Virus record (IMG/VR): IMGVR_UViG_3300048925_000595
Location: 1-39,638 of that record
Strand: one strand, 5' to 3'
DNA length: 39,638 nucleotides
Origin: a virus
The position numbers were made by a program, and so were the translations under genes. The notes under the pieces were generated by a model. The model worked only from the letters and a program-made list of their open reading frames with translations. It made no database searches and was not told where the DNA came from. The first letter of the stretch is position 1; each line of letters begins with the position of its first letter. Below, piece after piece: positions 14,571 to 23,209 of this stretch.

Positions 14571-15710
14571 ATGAAAAAAGAAACGCGCTTTAAATTTAAT
14601 GCGTTCCTCTCCCAGCTCGCCAAGCTCAACAACGTTGACGTCGGTACGCTGGATAAAAAATTTAACGTCGAGCCGTCCGTCACCCAGACGCTGATGACCC
14701 GCCTGCAGGAATCCTCAGAGTTTCTGACCCGTATCAACATCATTCCGGTGGACGAAATGATGGGTGCGAAAGTGGGCGTTGGCGTGACCGGCACGATTGC
14801 CAGTACCACCAACACTGATGCGGGTGACGAGCGCGAAACTGCTGATTTCACCAAGCTGGATCAGGAAGGCTACCACTGCACCAAAACCAACTACGACTTC
14901 CACTGGATGTACAGCAAACTGGACTTGTGGGCGCGCTACAACGATTTTCAGACCCGTCTTCGCGACGCCATTATCAAGCGTCAGGCGCTGGATCGCATCC
15001 TGGTCGGCTTTAACGGTGTTTCCCGCGCACCGACGTCTAACCGTGTACAGAATCCGCTGTTGCAGGATGTCGGCGTGGGCTGGTTGCAAAAATACCGCCT
15101 GAATGCCCCGACCAAAGTGATGGGCATGATTGTCGCCGAAGACGGCACCGTGACCAATGAGGCGGTGAAAGTCGGTGGCGAAGGTGAGTACAAAAACCTC
15201 GACGCGCTGGTCTTTGATGCGGTGAATGAACTGATCGACCCAATCTATCAGGACGACACCGAACTGGTGGTGATCTGCGGCCGCAAGCTGCTCGCGGATA
15301 AGTATTTCCCGCTGATCAACAAACAGCAGCCAAACACTGAGGCGATGGCCGCCGATCTGATTGTCAGCCAGAAACGCATCGGCAATCTGCCCGCCGTTCG
15401 GGTGCCCGGCTTTCCTGCTAACGCCATGTTGATCACCCGTCTGGATAACCTGTCCATTTACTGGCAGGACGGCACGCACCGCCGCCACGTTGAGGAAGTA
15501 CCAAAGCGTGACCGTATCGAAAACTACGAATCCATTAACGAGGATTACGTGGTGGAAGATTACGGCTGCGGCTGTCTGATCGAGAACATCGAAGTGACCG
15601 CCGGAGAAGACGACACAGCTGAAAAAGCCGAACTCAGCAAATTCACCTCGGCGATCGTTGATGCCATCAAAACTGCATCCGGTGCCACCGCACCGGCAGC
15701 TCAGGAGTAA
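14571..15710 (+). CDS. N: Major capsid protein gpN
   Basis: A 379-residue P2 N-type HK97-fold capsid protein. It starts with a basic, helical N-terminal region that in P2 is removed by gpO, then conserved segments such as YNDFQTRLRDAIIKRQALDR and WLQKYRLNAPTKVM. It follows O by 35 bp with a good ribosome site (CAGGAA). A long opposite-strand frame (14715-15737) is a codon-bias shadow. Confidence 0.97.
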   Translation: MKKETRFKFNAFLSQLAKLNNVDVGTLDKKFNVEPSVTQTLMTRLQESSEFLTRINIIPVDEMMGAKVGVGVTGTIASTTNTDAGDERETADFTKLDQEGYHCTKTNYDFHWMYSKLDLWARYNDFQTRLRDAIIKRQALDRILVGFNGVSRAPTSNRVQNPLLQDVGVGWLQKYRLNAPTKVMGMIVAEDGTVTNEAVKVGGEGEYKNLDALVFDAVNELIDPIYQDDTELVVICGRKLLADKYFPLINKQQPNTEAMAADLIVSQKRIGNLPAVRVPGFPANAMLITRLDNLSIYWQDGTHRRHVEEVPKRDRIENYESINEDYVVEDYGCGCLIENIEVTAGEDDTAEKAELSKFTSAIVDAIKTASGATAPAAQE

Positions 15711-15713
15711 GTC

Positions 15714-16370
15714 ATGACCAGCCCTGCCCGACGTCACTTGTTGCGGCAGTCAGCGATCGAAGCCGCGCAGCAGGATACCAGCCTGCTGCGTCATGCCACC
15801 GGCTATGAACTGCTGCTGCAAAAGCTTAATGCTGACCAGAAAGCCCTGAAGAAAGCCTATTCCGCTGAGAAAAAGGCAGAACTCAAACGCAAGATGCTGC
15901 CCGAATATGCGCCGTGGGTGGCGGGCGTTCTCGCTGAGGGTAAAGGCGCTCAGGACGCCATCCTGATGACCATCATGATTTGGCGTATTGATGCCGGTGA
16001 CTACACCGGTGCGCTGGAAATCGCCCGCTATGCGCTGCATTACAAGCTGGCGATGCCGTTCGGCAAACGTCCTGCCGGTTATGCACTAGCGGAGGAAATC
16101 GCCGACATGAGCACCCGCGCTCATGCTGCCGGTGAGCCGGTCAGTCTCGATGTACTGATGACCACGATGGAACTGACGGAAAACCAGGACATGCCGGATC
16201 AGGTGCGCGCCAAGTTGCACAAAATCACCGGCTACCTGTATCGCGACGCGGAGAAACTACCGCTCGCCCTGCAACACCTGAAACGCGCCTTCCAGCTAAA
16301 CAGCAACTGCGGCGTTAAAAAGGATATTGAGCGGTTGGAGTCAGCCATCAAAAAGGCGGCCAACGGCTAA
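15714..16370 (+). CDS. M: Terminase small endonuclease subunit gpM
   Basis: A 218-residue P2 M-type small terminase subunit, which recognises and cuts cos with gpP. It opens with SPARRHLLRQSAIEAAQQ and has KKAYSAEKKAELKRKMLPEYAPWV. Slightly shorter than P2 M (247). It begins 3 bases after the capsid gene stop. Confidence 0.95.
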   Translation: MTSPARRHLLRQSAIEAAQQDTSLLRHATGYELLLQKLNADQKALKKAYSAEKKAELKRKMLPEYAPWVAGVLAEGKGAQDAILMTIMIWRIDAGDYTGALEIARYALHYKLAMPFGKRPAGYALAEEIADMSTRAHAAGEPVSLDVLMTTMELTENQDMPDQVRAKLHKITGYLYRDAEKLPLALQHLKRAFQLNSNCGVKKDIERLESAIKKAANG

Positions 16371-16465
16371 ACAGAACGCGCCCCGCGCCGGACGGCACGC
16401 CAGCCGCGACAGGTCTGTGACCTCGTTCAACGCTGGCGTCCACCGTCCCCTATTCAGAGGTCACT

Positions 16466-16936
16466 ATGTCTCTTGTTGTACCTGCACCAAAGCCGGACGC
16501 CGCGACGGAACCCGCGATCAAAAACACGCACTTCTGGCCGGATATCAATCCGGTGGAGTTACGCGACACGCTGCGCCTGGAAGGAACGGTGACCGCCAAA
16601 CGACTGCGAGCCGTCATTAAGTACGCGCTGACCGAAGTTAATGCCGAACTGTACAGCTACCGCGTCGCACAGCTGGCTCAGGGATACAAACCCCTCGCTG
16701 ATGTCCCGGCAGACCAGATTGATGACGAAAGTATCAAAGTCTGTGCCTACCTGCGGGCGGTTTCATCCCTTACGGCTGCCATTCTTGCGGAACGGTATCC
16801 GAACAGTGATACCACCGATGCTGGCAGCAAAAAAGCCGAGATTGTCGAGAGCACGGTTGATGAGCTGTGGCGTGATGCCCGCAACGCGATCAGCGATGTC
16901 GCCGGTGTGTCGCACTGTGTGATCGGGCTGCTCTGA
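16466..16936 (+). CDS. L: Head completion protein gpL
   Basis: A 156-residue P2 L-type protein that stabilises filled heads and forms the neck with the portal. Segments such as FWPDINPVELRDTLRLEGTV and VTAKRLRAVIKYALTEVNAE fit the family. The stop overlaps the start of X. The 95-bp gap after M shows no other gene. Confidence 0.95.
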   Translation: MSLVVPAPKPDAATEPAIKNTHFWPDINPVELRDTLRLEGTVTAKRLRAVIKYALTEVNAELYSYRVAQLAQGYKPLADVPADQIDDESIKVCAYLRAVSSLTAAILAERYPNSDTTDAGSKKAEIVESTVDELWRDARNAISDVAGVSHCVIGLL

Positions 16937-17139
16937 TGAAAGTCTACGCCGAACAAGGTGACACAGTGGATTCGCTCTGCTGGCGGTATTACGGGCGTAC
17001 CGAGTCGGTGATGGAACAGGTTTACGCGGCTAACGTTGGCTTAGCCGCACAGGGGGCAATTTTGCCCCATGGCTACGCGGTGGAGCTGCCGGATATTACC
17101 CCGGCCGCAGTCAGTGAAACCGTCTCACTTTGGGACTGA
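16936..17139 (+). CDS. X: Tail protein gpX (LysM-like)
   Basis: A 67-residue P2 X-type tail protein: MKVYAEQGDTVDSLCWRYYG, then ILPHGYAVELPD and a final SLWD. The first half is a LysM-like fold. Its ATG overlaps the L stop by one base (TGATG), and its own stop overlaps the holin start. Confidence 0.95.
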   Translation: MKVYAEQGDTVDSLCWRYYGRTESVMEQVYAANVGLAAQGAILPHGYAVELPDITPAAVSETVSLWD

Positions 17140-17354
17140 TGACCATGGAGCGCATCACCTCGTTTATTTGTTACTGCGTCGCGGCCTTTCTTGCCTGGCT
17201 CGGCGCAATGTCACCGCAGGATATCGCCTTTCTGGTGGGGGCAGGCGTCGGCGTCGCGACCTTCCTGGTGAACTGGTACTACCGCCGCAAAACGTACCGC
17301 CTGCTGAAAGCCATGGGCGTCAGGGGAGAAATCAATGCAGCCATCAATCGTTAG
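17139..17354 (+). CDS. Y: Holin gpY
   Basis: A 71-residue class II-like holin with two membrane helices (SFICYCVAAFLAWLG and IAFLVGAGVGVATFLV) separated by a short turn, and a basic tail (YYRRKTYRLLK). It forms inner membrane lesions at lysis. The ATG at 17139 overlaps the X stop; MERIT at 17145 is an alternative start, which might give a dual-start arrangement. The endolysin gene begins inside its last codons. Confidence 0.9.
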   Translation: MTMERITSFICYCVAAFLAWLGAMSPQDIAFLVGAGVGVATFLVNWYYRRKTYRLLKAMGVRGEINAAINR

Positions 17355-17844
17355 ACGCTGCGCCGTCGCCGCGGTCCTTACGATTGCCGCGCTGCTGCCG
17401 CAAACGCCCACGTTGAAAACGTCCGCCGCCGGTCTGGCACTGATTGCCGATTTTGAAGGCTGCCGCCTGTCCGCCTATCAGTGCAGCGCGGGCGTCTGGA
17501 CAAACGGCATCGGGCACACCGCAGGCGTGAAGCCGCAGACGCACATCAGCGAACGGCAGGCCGCCGTTAACCTGGTGGAAGACGTGATGCGGGTGGAGAA
17601 AGGCATTGCGCGCTGTATGCCGGTTGCCATGCCGCAGCCGGTGTATGACGCCGTGGTGTCCTTTGCCTTTAACGTCGGCGTGACGGCGGCCTGTAAATCC
17701 ACCCTGGCGTTTTTCATCAACAAGGGGGAATGGCGAAAAGCCTGCGAACAGCTGCCGCGCTGGGTGTTTGTGAACGGCGTGCGAGTCACCGGGCTGGAAC
17801 GCCGCCGCGCGAATGAGCTGACCTACTGCCTGCGGGGTGTCTGA
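17335..17844 (+). CDS. SAR endolysin, GH24 lysozyme
   Basis: A 169-residue lysozyme with an N-terminal signal-anchor-release segment (RRCAVAAVLTIAALLPQT) instead of a cleavable signal. The active site follows the E-x8-C-x5-T pattern: E41, C50, T56. C9 in the SAR segment and C43, seven residues before C50, match the layout of phage P1 Lyz, where a disulfide cages the active-site Cys until the SAR segment leaves the membrane. P2 itself has a different endolysin (K), so this module has been swapped. It is in the holin-endolysin-spanin order. Confidence 0.93.
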   Translation: MQPSIVRRCAVAAVLTIAALLPQTPTLKTSAAGLALIADFEGCRLSAYQCSAGVWTNGIGHTAGVKPQTHISERQAAVNLVEDVMRVEKGIARCMPVAMPQPVYDAVVSFAFNVGVTAACKSTLAFFINKGEWRKACEQLPRWVFVNGVRVTGLERRRANELTYCLRGV

Positions 17845-18269
17845 TGCGCATTTTACTTGTTTTGCTTCTGGCAGCCTGCGCCCTGGCGGGGCTGCAAACC
17901 TGGCGTATCGGTGGCCTGCATGATGAAGCCGACCAGGCGCAGCGCATTATCAGCACGTTGTCCGCCGGTATTGAAAGCCGCGACAACGCCATTCACCGCC
18001 TGAACGATGAGGCACTGAGGCGCGAACGCCAGGAACAACGCCTGCGCACCCAGCTCGCACGGGCAGGTGAGCAGGCACGCGTCCGTGAAGTTCACATTCA
18101 AAGGTTACTTAATGAAAATCAGGAAATGCGCGACTGGTATGGTGCTCGTCTGCCTGACGGTATTGGCCGGATGCACGCCCGCCCCGCCTTTGCCAGCGCC
18201 GCAGATTATTTACGTTGGCTGTCCGGCGGTAACCAGTTGCCCGATACCGGCAAGCGCACCGGTCACTAA
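17844..18269 (+). CDS. lysB: LysB-like inner-membrane spanin
   Basis: A 141-residue protein with an N-terminal membrane helix (MRILLVLLLAACALAGLQTW) and a long helical, Arg/Glu-rich periplasmic part, the i-spanin layout. It bridges to the outer-membrane spanin to disrupt the outer membrane at lysis. Its ATG overlaps the endolysin stop (TGATG), and the o-spanin gene is embedded in its 3' half in another frame. Confidence 0.88.
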   Translation: MRILLVLLLAACALAGLQTWRIGGLHDEADQAQRIISTLSAGIESRDNAIHRLNDEALRRERQEQRLRTQLARAGEQARVREVHIQRLLNENQEMRDWYGARLPDGIGRMHARPAFASAADYLRWLSGGNQLPDTGKRTGH

Positions 18270-18402
18270 CGGCGATTTAAGCAGTGATGTCAGAAACCTG
18301 GAGGCCGCGCTGACCGCCTGCGGCCTCCAGGTGGAAGCGGTCAAACAATGCCAGGAGGAATACCGTGTTAAAACCCGCTCAACTGCGAAAAGCGTTAACT
18401 GA
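18112..18402 (+). CDS. lysC: LysC-like outer-membrane lipoprotein spanin
   Basis: A 96-residue frame starting at ATG 18112, overlapping lysB in another frame as Rz/Rz1 pairs do. It has a lipoprotein signal (MKIRKCATGMVLVCLTVLAG followed by Cys) with lipobox LAGC and a proline-rich segment after it. The ATG at 18112 (AAGG upstream) is preferred over an upstream start at 18067, which would spoil the signal peptide. The end overlaps R. Confidence 0.85.
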   Translation: MKIRKCATGMVLVCLTVLAGCTPAPPLPAPQIIYVGCPAVTSCPIPASAPVTNGDLSSDVRNLEAALTACGLQVEAVKQCQEEYRVKTRSTAKSVN

Positions 18403-18832
18403 CGCCGTGCCGGTGCTGCAAACCAGCCCCGACCAGCTGCGGATGTTTGTGGACAATGGCCGCATCGTTTCCACGTTAGCCCGCTCGCTGTCGTTTGAAT
18501 ATCAGTATCAGGTCGAACTGTTGATCACCGACTTTACCCAGGACAGCGATCTGATTATTGTGCCGATCCTCGCCTGGCTGCGGGAGAACCAGCCGGACAT
18601 TATGGCGACACCGGAAAAGCAGCAGACCGGCTTTAAATTTAAGGCCGATATGCTCGATGATGGTGCCTACGATATCGCGATTGATGTGCAGCTCACCGAG
18701 CGCGTGATCGTCAAACAGGTTGAAGCCGGTCTGTATGTGGAGCATTTCCCTGAACCGCCGCTTCCGGAGCCAGTGGAAAGGCCGCGTGAGCTGTACCTGC
18801 ACGGCGAGTTAGTGAGTCAGTGGAATGAGTGA
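18365..18832 (+). CDS. R: Tail completion protein gpR
   Basis: A 155-residue P2 R-type protein, the same length as in P2, beginning at GTG (MLKPAQLRKALTDAVPVLQT). It contains ILAWLRENQPDIM and ends LYLHGELVSQWNE, both typical of gpR. Needed with gpS to finish the tail. CAGGAGG precedes the GTG; the gene overlaps lysC by 38 bases and S by 8. Confidence 0.96.
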   Translation: MLKPAQLRKALTDAVPVLQTSPDQLRMFVDNGRIVSTLARSLSFEYQYQVELLITDFTQDSDLIIVPILAWLRENQPDIMATPEKQQTGFKFKADMLDDGAYDIAIDVQLTERVIVKQVEAGLYVEHFPEPPLPEPVERPRELYLHGELVSQWNE

Positions 18833-19274
18833 GCTGACTGCGTTTGATACCCGCCTGGCGGGGCTGATTGCCGCCCTGTCACCGCAAAATCGTAAAGCCA
18901 TGGCCTCTACCATTGCAAAGCGGCTGCGAAAACACCAACAGCAGCGTATTAAGCAGCAGGTTACACCCGACGGTAACCCCTTCACGCCACGCCGCCCGCA
19001 GCCGTTGCGTGCAAAGAAAGGCCGCATTAAGCGCGAAATGTTCGCCAAACTGCGCACAGCAAAATACATGAAGGCCAAAGGCACCGCAGACGACGCCGTG
19101 GTGGAATTCAACGGACAGGTGCAACGGATGGCTAAGGTGCATCAGTACGGGCTGCGGGACCGCCCGTCTGTCCGTGCGAAAGAAATGCAGTATCCGGCGC
19201 GCCCGTTGTTAGGGCTGGACGCGGAGGATATGAAGATAGCAGAGGAAGAACTTATGAACTTGTTGAACACGTAG
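18825..19274 (+). CDS. S: Tail completion protein gpS
   Basis: A 149-residue P2 S-type protein: basic middle (NPFTPRRPQPLRAKKGRIK) and VHQYGLRDRP near the end, matching the family. It is the last gene of this late block; the inserted leftward gene at 19321-20637 follows directly. Confidence 0.96.
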   Translation: MSELTAFDTRLAGLIAALSPQNRKAMASTIAKRLRKHQQQRIKQQVTPDGNPFTPRRPQPLRAKKGRIKREMFAKLRTAKYMKAKGTADDAVVEFNGQVQRMAKVHQYGLRDRPSVRAKEMQYPARPLLGLDAEDMKIAEEELMNLLNT

Positions 19275-19320
19275 TCTGATTTGACTTCACGTGCCGAAAT
19301 TATGGCATGTGATATATATA

Positions 19321-20637
19321 TTAACTTTTAGACAAACTTTTACCAGTAGTGGTTATTTTACCGCTACCTAATGGCAACTCAATTTTTTCTGCACTTTTTA
19401 TTAATGCAGCAGCTAATTGTTCGACAGGATGATTAATTTCTCCAGCGGTTTTGTACTCAGCATCAGTGAAAATCCCAGAGGTTAGTGATGAAAGTAATAC
19501 ATTGGGGATTTCTCCATCTTTTTTATCACTCCATTCTAAACACATCTCTATTGTTAAATCAGCACGATTAAGATCGCGGGAGAACTTCTGATAGTCAAGT
19601 TCAATGTCGGCAATTTTATTAGCCCACTGATTCATCCACTTCATTAAATACAAAACACTTGTGATAAAAAGAATAGACCCAGTTACAGCTTTACCAACAT
19701 TAAACCAGTCTGTGACGCTGAAAATGTATGGTTCAAGCGTCAAACTTGATTGTGTTTGAGGTAACTTAGATAATAGGACAGAGGCTTCATAAGCATTGAA
19801 AATTCCAAACAGCCCTAAAATTGCACACAGGAAAACTATTAAATACCCACGAACATTAACTCCACTTGAAAATGAAAACCTCTCTGCCCTGGCTATAACA
19901 GATTTTAAAAGCTCGCGTGTAGTAATCCTTCGAGCTGTAGTATTATCCTCATCAATGATTCTTTTTTCTCTTTCTGAAAGTTCTGAATTTTTCTCTTCAT
20001 AAATATTAGACAAAGCACTTTCTTTATCTAAATATTTCTGTTCAAGCTCTTTTATTTTCTCCATTAGAAATCTTTGAGATTCTTCTAAATGTTTTTGCTT
20101 ATCCTCCTCTATTCTCCTCAGGTGCTCATGCTGCTTTGAAATTAGATCAGCTGATATTCCTTCTAATTTCGCGAGCACTACATCGTGGCTCACTCCTTCT
20201 GATATATTTGGTGAGCTATATCTAATTAAGGTTTCATTAATTTTCGATAGAACTCTTGCATCAGAGCTATTCAAAACATAAGCAGGGGCTGACCCGTAAC
20301 TATCGTGAGGTTTTGTTTTAACAATTATTTCATCAACAAATCCCGAACTCCCCCTTACATACGAGAACGAAAAACTCCCTCCTTCAACATTCAATGTAAT
20401 CTCATTAATTGACTCTGAGTTTTTACCCTCTAAAAAATCTACTTTATCTACCTTACCTGACTCGGAATTAACATCATCCTTGGAAATTGTAAAAGGTGCG
20501 CCATGAACCAGAATACTTACTGAGTTAAAATTCACCGAACCAGCAAACTGATTACCCAGTAGAATATTATAAATAAATTCAGTAATGAGATGGTTGTCTG
20601 TTATGCGGTTAATTGAAATTTTAGATTTAATGTCCAT
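19321..20637 (-). CDS. Unknown coiled-coil membrane protein (S-V cargo gene)
   Basis: A 438-residue protein read against the late genes, between S and V where P2 has its small orf30 interval. Residues 1-150 are a polar domain of unknown type, about 160-235 a Glu/Lys-rich coiled coil, followed by two membrane helices (about 265-285 with YLIVFLCAILGLFGIFNAY, and about 318-336 with SILFITSVLYLMKW) and a C-terminal cytoplasmic domain. AT-rich, with GGAAG before the ATG. I do not recognise the family. Its placement, orientation and base composition mark it as cargo, and exclusion or abortive infection is possible but unproven. Confidence 0.82.
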   Translation of the reverse strand: MDIKSKISINRITDNHLITEFIYNILLGNQFAGSVNFNSVSILVHGAPFTISKDDVNSESGKVDKVDFLEGKNSESINEITLNVEGGSFSFSYVRGSSGFVDEIIVKTKPHDSYGSAPAYVLNSSDARVLSKINETLIRYSSPNISEGVSHDVVLAKLEGISADLISKQHEHLRRIEEDKQKHLEESQRFLMEKIKELEQKYLDKESALSNIYEEKNSELSEREKRIIDEDNTTARRITTRELLKSVIARAERFSFSSGVNVRGYLIVFLCAILGLFGIFNAYEASVLLSKLPQTQSSLTLEPYIFSVTDWFNVGKAVTGSILFITSVLYLMKWMNQWANKIADIELDYQKFSRDLNRADLTIEMCLEWSDKKDGEIPNVLLSSLTSGIFTDAEYKTAGEINHPVEQLAAALIKSAEKIELPLGSGKITTTGKSLSKS

Positions 20638-20713
20638 TCAAACTTCCGTTTAAAATTAAGGTTGATAAATGATACGACTCATATGTGGGATAAAACAACT
20701 CTTAAAATCTCTC

Positions 20714-20734
20714 GTTGTGCCACCTGCCATCAAC
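20714..20734 (+). promoter_or_regulatory. Probable Ogr-dependent late control site before V
   Basis: Begins GTTGTGCCACCT and ends ATCAAC. It lies 47 bp before the V start, shares the 9-mer GTTGTGCCA with the P/O and FI regions, and stands where P2 has its PV promoter. It is kept intact next to the inserted gene. Confidence 0.65.
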
Positions 20735-20780
20735 CCGTCTCAAATTGTATGACGCCTGACAGGGCGGCATTCTTTTATCC

Positions 20781-21422
20781 ATGAATACATCCATCCCAAA
20801 CCACGACATTCCGCGCCTGCTGCGCAATCTGATCCGCATTGGCACCGTTGCCGAGGTGAATTTGGAGGCAGCAACTTGTCGCGTAAATACCGGCGGTAAC
20901 GTCACTGATTGGCTGCACTGGCTGACGTCTCGCGCTGGGCGTTCCCGTTCCTGGTGGGCACCGGCTGCCGGTGAACAGGTTCTGCTGTTTTGCCTGGGCG
21001 GTGAGCTGAATACCGCCTTTGTGATGCCAGGCGTTTTCTCTGATGACTATCCGGCACCGTCGGCGTCAGCCGATGCCGTACATGTCACCTTCCCTGACGG
21101 CGCGGTAATTGAGTACGAACCCAAAACCGGCGCGCTGCTGGCAACCGGCATTAAATCCGCCACGGTGAATGCCTCGGAAAAAATCGCGGCTACAGCACCG
21201 AATATCACCTGTACGGCATCAACCCGTATCACCCTCGACACGCCGGAAGTGGTCTGCACGAACAAACTCACCACGGGCAGTCTGGAGGTGAAACAAGGCG
21301 GCACCCTAACCGGCAACCTCACCCATTCAGGCGGGAGCCTGACGTCAAACGGCATCGTTGTTCATACCCATAAACACGGCGGCATCCAGACGGGCGGCGG
21401 TCAGACGCAGGTGCCTTCATGA
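20781..21422 (+). CDS. V: Baseplate spike gpV
   Basis: A 213-residue P2 V-type membrane-piercing spike: an OB-fold N-terminal part (IRIGTVAEVNLEAATCRVNT) and a repetitive beta-helix C-terminal part. The tip carries HTHKH, matching the HxH iron-binding tip of P2-type spikes. First gene of the baseplate operon; its stop overlaps the W start. Confidence 0.96.
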   Translation: MNTSIPNHDIPRLLRNLIRIGTVAEVNLEAATCRVNTGGNVTDWLHWLTSRAGRSRSWWAPAAGEQVLLFCLGGELNTAFVMPGVFSDDYPAPSASADAVHVTFPDGAVIEYEPKTGALLATGIKSATVNASEKIAATAPNITCTASTRITLDTPEVVCTNKLTTGSLEVKQGGTLTGNLTHSGGSLTSNGIVVHTHKHGGIQTGGGQTQVPS

Positions 21423-21769
21423 CAAATGCAAAATACATCGGGCTGGCTCGCGACACGGGACGCAGCGTCGAAGACCTGGCACACATTCAGCAGTCGGTCA
21501 GCGACATTTTGCGCACGCCCGTCGGTTCCCGCGTCATGCGCCGTGACTATGGTTCACTGCTATCGATACTGACTGACCGCCCGCAGAATGCGGCGCTGCG
21601 CCTGCAAATCATGGCGGCCTGTTACAGCGCGATCCTCAAGTGGGAGCCACGCGTCAGCCTGACCGGCATCACCTTTGAAACGACGTTCGACGGGAAAATG
21701 GTGGTAGAACTCACCGGCACCCGCAAAGACACGTCCGCCGCTATTTCATTAACTTTACCCGTGAGCTAA
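21419..21769 (+). CDS. W: Baseplate wedge protein gpW
   Basis: A 116-residue P2 W (T4 gp25-like) baseplate protein with LARDTGRSVEDLAHIQQSV and the family core PVGSRVMRRDYGSLL. Overlaps V by 4 bases (ATGA) and is followed 2 bases later by J. Confidence 0.96.
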   Translation: MTNAKYIGLARDTGRSVEDLAHIQQSVSDILRTPVGSRVMRRDYGSLLSILTDRPQNAALRLQIMAACYSAILKWEPRVSLTGITFETTFDGKMVVELTGTRKDTSAAISLTLPVS

Positions 21770-21771
21770 CC

Positions 21772-22680
21772 ATGGCAACTATCGACCTGAGCCAGTTACC
21801 CGCCCCCGACGTGGTGGAGGTACTAGATTACGAAATCCTTCTGGCTGAACGCAAAGCCACGCTGGTATCGCTTTATCCCGAAGACCAGCAGGCCGCTATT
21901 GCCCGCACGCTGACGCTGGAGTCTGAACCGATTGTGAAGCTGCTGGAGGAGAACACCTACCGCGAAGTGATCCTGCGTCAGCGGGTTAACGAGGCGGCTC
22001 AGGCGGTCATGCTGGCCTATGCCGCCGGAACAGACCTGGACAATATCGCCGCCACGTTCAGCGTGGAACGCCTGACGATCACCACTGCCGATACGGTCAG
22101 CGTGCCCGCTGTGGCGGCGGTGATGGAAAGCGATGCGGATTTGCGTATCCGTGCGCAGCAGGCGTTCGAAGGGCTGAGCGTGGCCGGTCCGGTCGGTTCC
22201 TATGAGTATCACGGGCGCTCGGCTGACGGGCGGGTAGCGGATATTTCGGTCATCAGTCCGTCGCCCGCCTGCGTAACGATTTCCGTGCTGGCACAGACCG
22301 GCAACGGCACCGCGCCCGCCGACCTGCTGGCGAAAGTACAGGCCGCGCTCAATGACGAGAACGTGCGCCCCGTGGCTGACCGCGTGACCGTCCAGTCAGC
22401 AACCGTGGTGAATTACACCATTGACGCCGTGCTGTATCTGTTTCCGGGTCCGGAAGCCGAACCTATCCGCGAAGCTGCCGAAGCGAAGCTTATCGCCTAC
22501 ACCACCGCGCAGCACCGTTTAGGCCGCGACATCCGGCTGTCCGCCATTTACGCCGCGCTGCACGTGGAGGGCGTGCAACGGGTGGAGCTGAAAAGCCCCG
22601 CCGCTGACATCGAGCTGGATAAAACCCAGGCGTCATTCTGCACCGCGTACACCCTGAAAGTGGGCGGTTACGATGAGTGA
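21772..22680 (+). CDS. J: Baseplate protein gpJ
   Basis: A 302-residue P2 J-type (T4 gp6-like) baseplate wedge protein, same length as P2 J. It opens IDLSQLPAPDVVEVLDYE and contains AAQAVMLAYAAGTDLDNIAA. Overlaps I by 8 bases. Confidence 0.97.
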   Translation: MATIDLSQLPAPDVVEVLDYEILLAERKATLVSLYPEDQQAAIARTLTLESEPIVKLLEENTYREVILRQRVNEAAQAVMLAYAAGTDLDNIAATFSVERLTITTADTVSVPAVAAVMESDADLRIRAQQAFEGLSVAGPVGSYEYHGRSADGRVADISVISPSPACVTISVLAQTGNGTAPADLLAKVQAALNDENVRPVADRVTVQSATVVNYTIDAVLYLFPGPEAEPIREAAEAKLIAYTTAQHRLGRDIRLSAIYAALHVEGVQRVELKSPAADIELDKTQASFCTAYTLKVGGYDE

Positions 22681-23200
22681 TCGCCTGCTGCCCGCCGGTT
22701 CCTCGGCTCTTGAGGTTGCCGCCGCCGATGCCTGCGCTGCGCTTGAAAACGTGCCGGTGCCGCTGCGGCAGCTCTGGGATCCGCTGACCTGTCCGGGAAA
22801 GTTTTTACCGTACCTGGCGTGGGCGCTGTCGGTTGACCGCTGGGATGAAAACTGGCCGGTCGCCACCAAGCGCCGCGTCATTCAGTCGGCCTGGTTCATT
22901 CATTGCCACAAGGGAACCATTGGTGCCATCCGGCGCGTGGTGGAGCCGCTCGGCTACCTGATTAACGTGACCGAGTGGTGGGAAACCAATGACGAGCCTG
23001 GGACGTTTCGGCTGGATATCGGCGTGCTGGAAACCGGCATCACCGAAGAAATGTATTTAGAGATGGAAAGACTGATTGCCGACGCCAAACCGGCCAGCCG
23101 CCATCTGATCGGACTGACCATCACCCAGGATATTAAGGGCGATGTTTACATTGGCGCAGCGCAGTACACCGGCGAGCTGCTGACCGTTTACCCCGCATAA
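22673..23200 (+). CDS. I: Tail protein gpI
   Basis: A 175-residue P2 I-type baseplate component, close to P2 I (176). Typical segments are LPYLAWALSVDRWDENWP and GTIGAIRRVVEPLGYLI. Located between J and the fibre gene H. Confidence 0.97.
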   Translation: MSDRLLPAGSSALEVAAADACAALENVPVPLRQLWDPLTCPGKFLPYLAWALSVDRWDENWPVATKRRVIQSAWFIHCHKGTIGAIRRVVEPLGYLINVTEWWETNDEPGTFRLDIGVLETGITEEMYLEMERLIADAKPASRHLIGLTITQDIKGDVYIGAAQYTGELLTVYPA

Positions 23201-23209
23201 GAGGACGCT

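Noticed and set aside
14715-15737. 340-residue frame opposite the capsid gene
   Set aside because: Codon-bias shadow of N in GC-rich DNA; no family resemblance.
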